From the NCBI GenBank assembly GCA_028554795.2, contig CM068842.1, positions 53,519,608 through 53,583,607 of the forward strand: a stretch of DNA of 64,000 nucleotides, in the 5' to 3' direction. The stretch comes from Sinohyriopsis cumingii. Its lineage: Eukaryota; Mollusca; Bivalvia; Unionida; Unionidae. Both the position numbers and the translations under genes were made by a program. Of the stretch, positions 60,308 to 64,000 are shown in pieces. The notes beneath the pieces are model-generated. The model saw only the letters and a program-made list of their open reading frames with translations, made no database searches and was not told where the DNA came from. Every line of letters starts with the position of its first letter. The stretch's first letter is position 1.

Positions 60308-61905
60308 GTTGCTTGGACCTAAATTTTCAGTTTGTTGATATTTTGCCTAAACTTTCCATAATTATCTCGATCGTCCTTGTCGATGTTGAAGTACGAGTAG
60401 AAAGGAGATATACAGTAGTATCACATCATATATATGAGTTAACTCTATTGGAATTTCACATCATGTTTGTGCCTTTTCAAAAGCAATACCGGAAGTGTAT
60501 ATAGGAAATCGCTATCATTGAGTACTGAGTAGTTTTGACAGTTCAATTCAAGGATGCATAGAACTCTACTAGGAAGTTGATGGTGGTCCGAAAAATATAC
60601 AAAATATTGAACATAACAGGATCAATGTCACTTATTGTGACTGGGCTCTCTAATTCAAATATATGTATCAAGCGCATATTTTAACTTTTCTTGAACTAGC
60701 GCCAAGCAAATGATACATATTTTGTCACAATGAAATCAATATTTTCACTTTTTTGTACAAAATGTTTTCTTTTTGTTTGGTTCCAAGGACAGTTTGAGCT
60801 CCATCATAATACAAAATAAAATGCATCGTTATGCCTTGTTGAAATGAAACCTTAGAAAGTTTGAAAATGTATTTGTCATTTAAAACTTGGGTAATGAACG
60901 TGTAATCTTGCCAAACCTTTCTTCGAAAAACAAATTGCCTTTTCCAAAGACAATTTAACAACAAATATTGCATTAACATTGCCCCCTGGAAATACTGAGG
61001 ATTATGGGGTAAACCACCGTGAAATTGCTCTTGTTAATTCTAAAACATTCCTCACTACTTTAGTGCAAGTTGATTCTATTTTTAACTTTGTCACGAACCT
61101 ATCTTTTCAACGAGAGAAGCATTTTTGGGGTCATTTGGGTTGGGAGGGGTCGGAACTAACGGTGTTTGATTAGGCTGTTATTCTTTCTTTAGACTTTGTA
61201 TTTAAAGATTTTTTGCTAAATCCTTGACCGAGAAAAAATTTTTTTTATGACTCCTAATCCATAGAGAGTCTTGGTATCTCCCATTGTTTCCGTTAAAAGT
61301 CTGCAACACCAATATTTCCTCGCGTTTTTTAATCAGATTTAGCTCCAAACCGTTTAATAGTGCCACAGCATCACCCTAAACTTAAATAACTCTAATTCAT
61401 ATACAAGGGTTTTAAGGACTCAAGGTACTAATTCAACTTTTCTAGTTAACTTACGGAAACACCATGATATTAAATCTTCAATGACTTCACATTTCGAAAT
61501 GTTCATGATCAAACATACAGCGTTCAATATAGATGTATCCTTGATGCAAGCTTTTATGCAAAGAAAACAACACGAACCAAGGCATTTATTGGGGGAGGGG
61601 CAGGGGCTGTTGCTAATAAAAGTGTCTCTATTTTGTACAATTACAAAAAGATAACACTCTCAAAAGATTCGTTTCAGCAAAGTTTTAATTTTTATTATCA
61701 ATCAATCATAACCAACTTTGTAAAGCAGTATCAACCAACCACACCTAATAGGTTTACTGATTTCTAGACTGGTTCTCATTTGTTTCTCATATTATTAGTA
61801 CCGTAAATTGTATTAAGTATGTCAAGGAACTGCGAATGAAAAGCTGAAGGCCGGGCTGTACAGCATCATCCTCGCTTTCTTTTATTCGAAAGGTGTAGAA
61901 ATAAT
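60308..61905. other. Non-coding stretch
   Basis: No gene recognised; short open frames without motifs. Confidence 0.4.
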
Positions 61906-62139
61906 CAGTGGCGTCACTAGGGTTGGTGTCACCCAGTGTGGTAACTCATGGTGTCACCCACATGTACCTCCATCCTGCACAAAAATTCAAAACGTTTATA
62001 GACAGTCATGTGCGGTAACTCGTGTACCTACGTCCTGCACAAAAATTAAACAATTTTATAGACAGTCATTTTGGTGTCACCCACGATGATGGAGTCACTC
62101 GGTGCGGTCCGAACCCTGCACACCCTAGTGACCCCACTG
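61906..62139. mobile_element. hAT-type MITE (234 bp), relative of the one at 22.9 kb
   Basis: Termini CAGTGGCGTCACTAGGG (left) and CCCTAGTGACCCCACTG (right) are inverted repeats with one mismatch. The flanks share AAATAA, the middle six bases of the expected 8-bp duplication. Subterminal 'ggtgtcaccca' motifs match the complement of those in the 22.9-kb copy. The interior carries a 60-bp imperfect duplication ('tgcacaaaaatt', 'tatagacagtcat'). Confidence 0.88.
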
Positions 62140-63102
62140 AAAATAACTACCATGGAAAACTAATAACTGTGCAGTAAAAAGGTGTGGCATGTCAGATGGA
62201 AATCTATGCAGTTTACTAATCCTTAATCACATATCTGCAGTCGTATCCAGATAATCCCATCTCTACAGTCGCAAAGTGTGTAGCAAGAGTTGCCTCAATA
62301 TAAATTATTTGAGGTTGGTAGTAGAACAGTAACACATGGGACGGTATATGTGGGTCTATGCTACACACGGATAAGAACAGTACAATCCATATAAGACAAA
62401 TTTAAAACAAAATTCTCGGTAACGTCGAAACTATTGTCTGAGATGCACTGTAGTCATACAATGTAAGACACTTCGCTCTCTATTTTTGTTCGGGGGTGGG
62501 GGTGGTGATGGGTCTTACAGCCTAACTAACGGCGTTGTGTATCGTATTTTGATGTCGACTAACAGCGTAACGAAAGTCAAATTTTCAGGAATATCACACA
62601 AAGGGCAAACAAATAAAGACGCTTTTCTACAAAGTAAAGTCATAATATTATGTCAGACTTTACTTACCCTATGTCTTTTCTTTTAAAGTTCAAGTTCTCA
62701 GAATATCAATGGCCCTGTGTTCAAGTTTCGTTGGCCTAGAGTTCAGCTGGCTGGAAAGCGATGAAAGCCGGGAATGCCGAAATCGGGTTAACTTGAAATA
62801 TATTCTTTAACGAAACGAATAAAAGATATTAAACCTAGTAGAAATGTACGCAACGTTCGTTTCGCTCAAGAAAAGTATCCCTCACATGAACCTACTTGAA
62901 CATACTTCAGCATACCTCGACTACCATCGCATTGCAAAAAATTCAAATTTATGTCAACGGATTATGAAAATGCTACCATTAGCTAGAGTCAGATTTTCAT
63001 TTCACCAGGATAAAATCAGCACAGTAAGTATATTATTACATATCAATTTGTGGAAGAGTGGACTGCCATGTGTGTGAGATATTCCTGAAACTTTGACTAC
63101 TC
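62140..63102. other. Non-coding stretch
   Basis: No supported gene. Open frames at 62486 and 62844 lack motifs. Confidence 0.4.
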
Positions 63103-63128
63103 GTTCCGATGTCAACAGACATCGGAAC
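63103..63128. repeat. Perfect hairpin, 11-bp stem and 4-nt loop
   Basis: GTTCCGATGTC, loop AACA, then GACATCGGAAC. It is not followed by a T-run and there is no adjacent gene, so it is not a terminator. Confidence 0.85.
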
Positions 63129-64000
63129 ACGCTATACAAGGTCGCTATTCGGGTACTAAGAAGTAGCACTAAAACATAAACATATAATACGTTTAAGATG
63201 CACTGATATGCTAAAATCATGATTCGAGTATAATCATTTTGGCCATCATAAACTCATGTTTTTATATTTTCAAAAATTTTCTTGTCGTTTGTTTCAGTGG
63301 TTGGTTAACTTTGTTTGACGTTTAATAGGGCTGTCTATTTTAAGAACGAACAATTTGTTATCACTTTTTAAAGCGACCCTCAAAGACAACGGGCTAATTT
63401 CCTGACATGAAGCTTATGCTTGTTATATTTCAACGAATACGTTAATTAAGATGGTCCCGTTTTGAGTAAAACACAGCCTCGCAAAGCGATCATCTAAAAC
63501 TGCACAAAGAGACTCTCTGAACTGCTGCAAAAATTGAATATTTCTGAAAACAAATTTTTTAGTGTAACTAGATTGGTCATACTAGAATCCCGCTTACAAA
63601 TATGGCATGCGCAACCTACCGTACGATATGGCACGCAAATAATCTATTCCAATTCACGTTCATAAATCATGGAAGGTGAAGGATACCGGAAAACTGATCT
63701 ATCTTCACTGTCAAATCGACGACCCTATCAATGAACAGGAAATATGTATCGCCAGCGCGTCTTCTTGACTTTGAATAACCTTATCAAGTGTTTCATTGAA
63801 TGGTAATAAAGATATAATTCTAATGGGCCATAATAGTCTACATTCTGCATTTATTTGGTTCACGAAGAAGAAAAAAAAAACTTATTTCCATTAGCATCAC
63901 CTGTTAAGTTTTCCGAGTCAACCCAGTGTCTACAAGATAAGGTATTTGATCATGTACATATATATGGACACGCACCATCGAAGACAGACATCTATTAATA
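63129..64000. other. Non-coding stretch to the window end
   Basis: No gene or bounded repeat recognised. Confidence 0.4.

Noticed and set aside
63103-63128. Hairpin as a transcription terminator
   Set aside because: No T-run follows, no gene precedes it, and intrinsic terminators of this type are bacterial.

Overview
The window is AT-rich, repeat-dense animal DNA with long non-coding spacers, spliced genes using GT..AG introns, many dinucleotide tracts and tRNA-derived SINEs. The only clear host genes are four secreted cytokines of the interleukin-17 (IL-17) family, all on the + strand. Large IL-17 families, and this SINE type with its GTTCGA box B and 'ggcgctcagcattaagaggtta' style body, point to a mollusc, probably a bivalve. 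I cannot name the species. No bacterial features, rRNA genes, true tRNA genes or CRISPR arrays are visible.

Layout. Gene 1 lies near 5.6-7.1 kb; its last exon is 6423-7010. A 29-kb gap follows. It holds LTR-like repeats (11 and 25 kb), a badly decayed Polinton/Maverick-like element (about 11.6-18.1 kb) with an adenain-type protease remnant, a hAT-type MITE with a perfect 8-bp target-site duplication (22.9 kb), a 53-bp minisatellite built on a CACGTG palindrome (24.4 kb), and a large dispersed repeat (25.6-28.5 kb). Gene 2 is at 36.65-37.88 kb, gene 3 at 46.70-48.39 kb and gene 4 at 58.43-59.92 kb. Between them lie SINEs, a second copy of the dispersed repeat (45.0-46.2 kb), a 2-kb pyrimidine-rich (TTCTTG)n-like satellite (48.7-50.7 kb), and a decayed Gypsy element on the - strand (54.0-55.5 kb) whose integrase tail precedes its reverse transcriptase, as in Gmr1-like elements.

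Main result. Raw open reading frames show only the last exon of each IL-17 gene. Reading upstream by hand, I found for genes 2, 3 and 4 a very short first coding exon (6, 14 and 12 codons) that ends in Ile or Val directly before a GTAAGT donor. In each case it joins in phase 0 to a pyrimidine-tract acceptor, and the joined product has a complete signal peptide. A TATA box lies 53-95 bp upstream of each start codon. Genes 2 and 3 also carry a perfect NF-kappaB consensus 19-29 bp upstream of the TATA box. The four genes therefore look like a tandem array of inducible cytokine genes with one shared architecture. Gene 1 is the most diverged; its 5' end is uncertain.

All calls come from reading the sequence. 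No alignment or database search was run.
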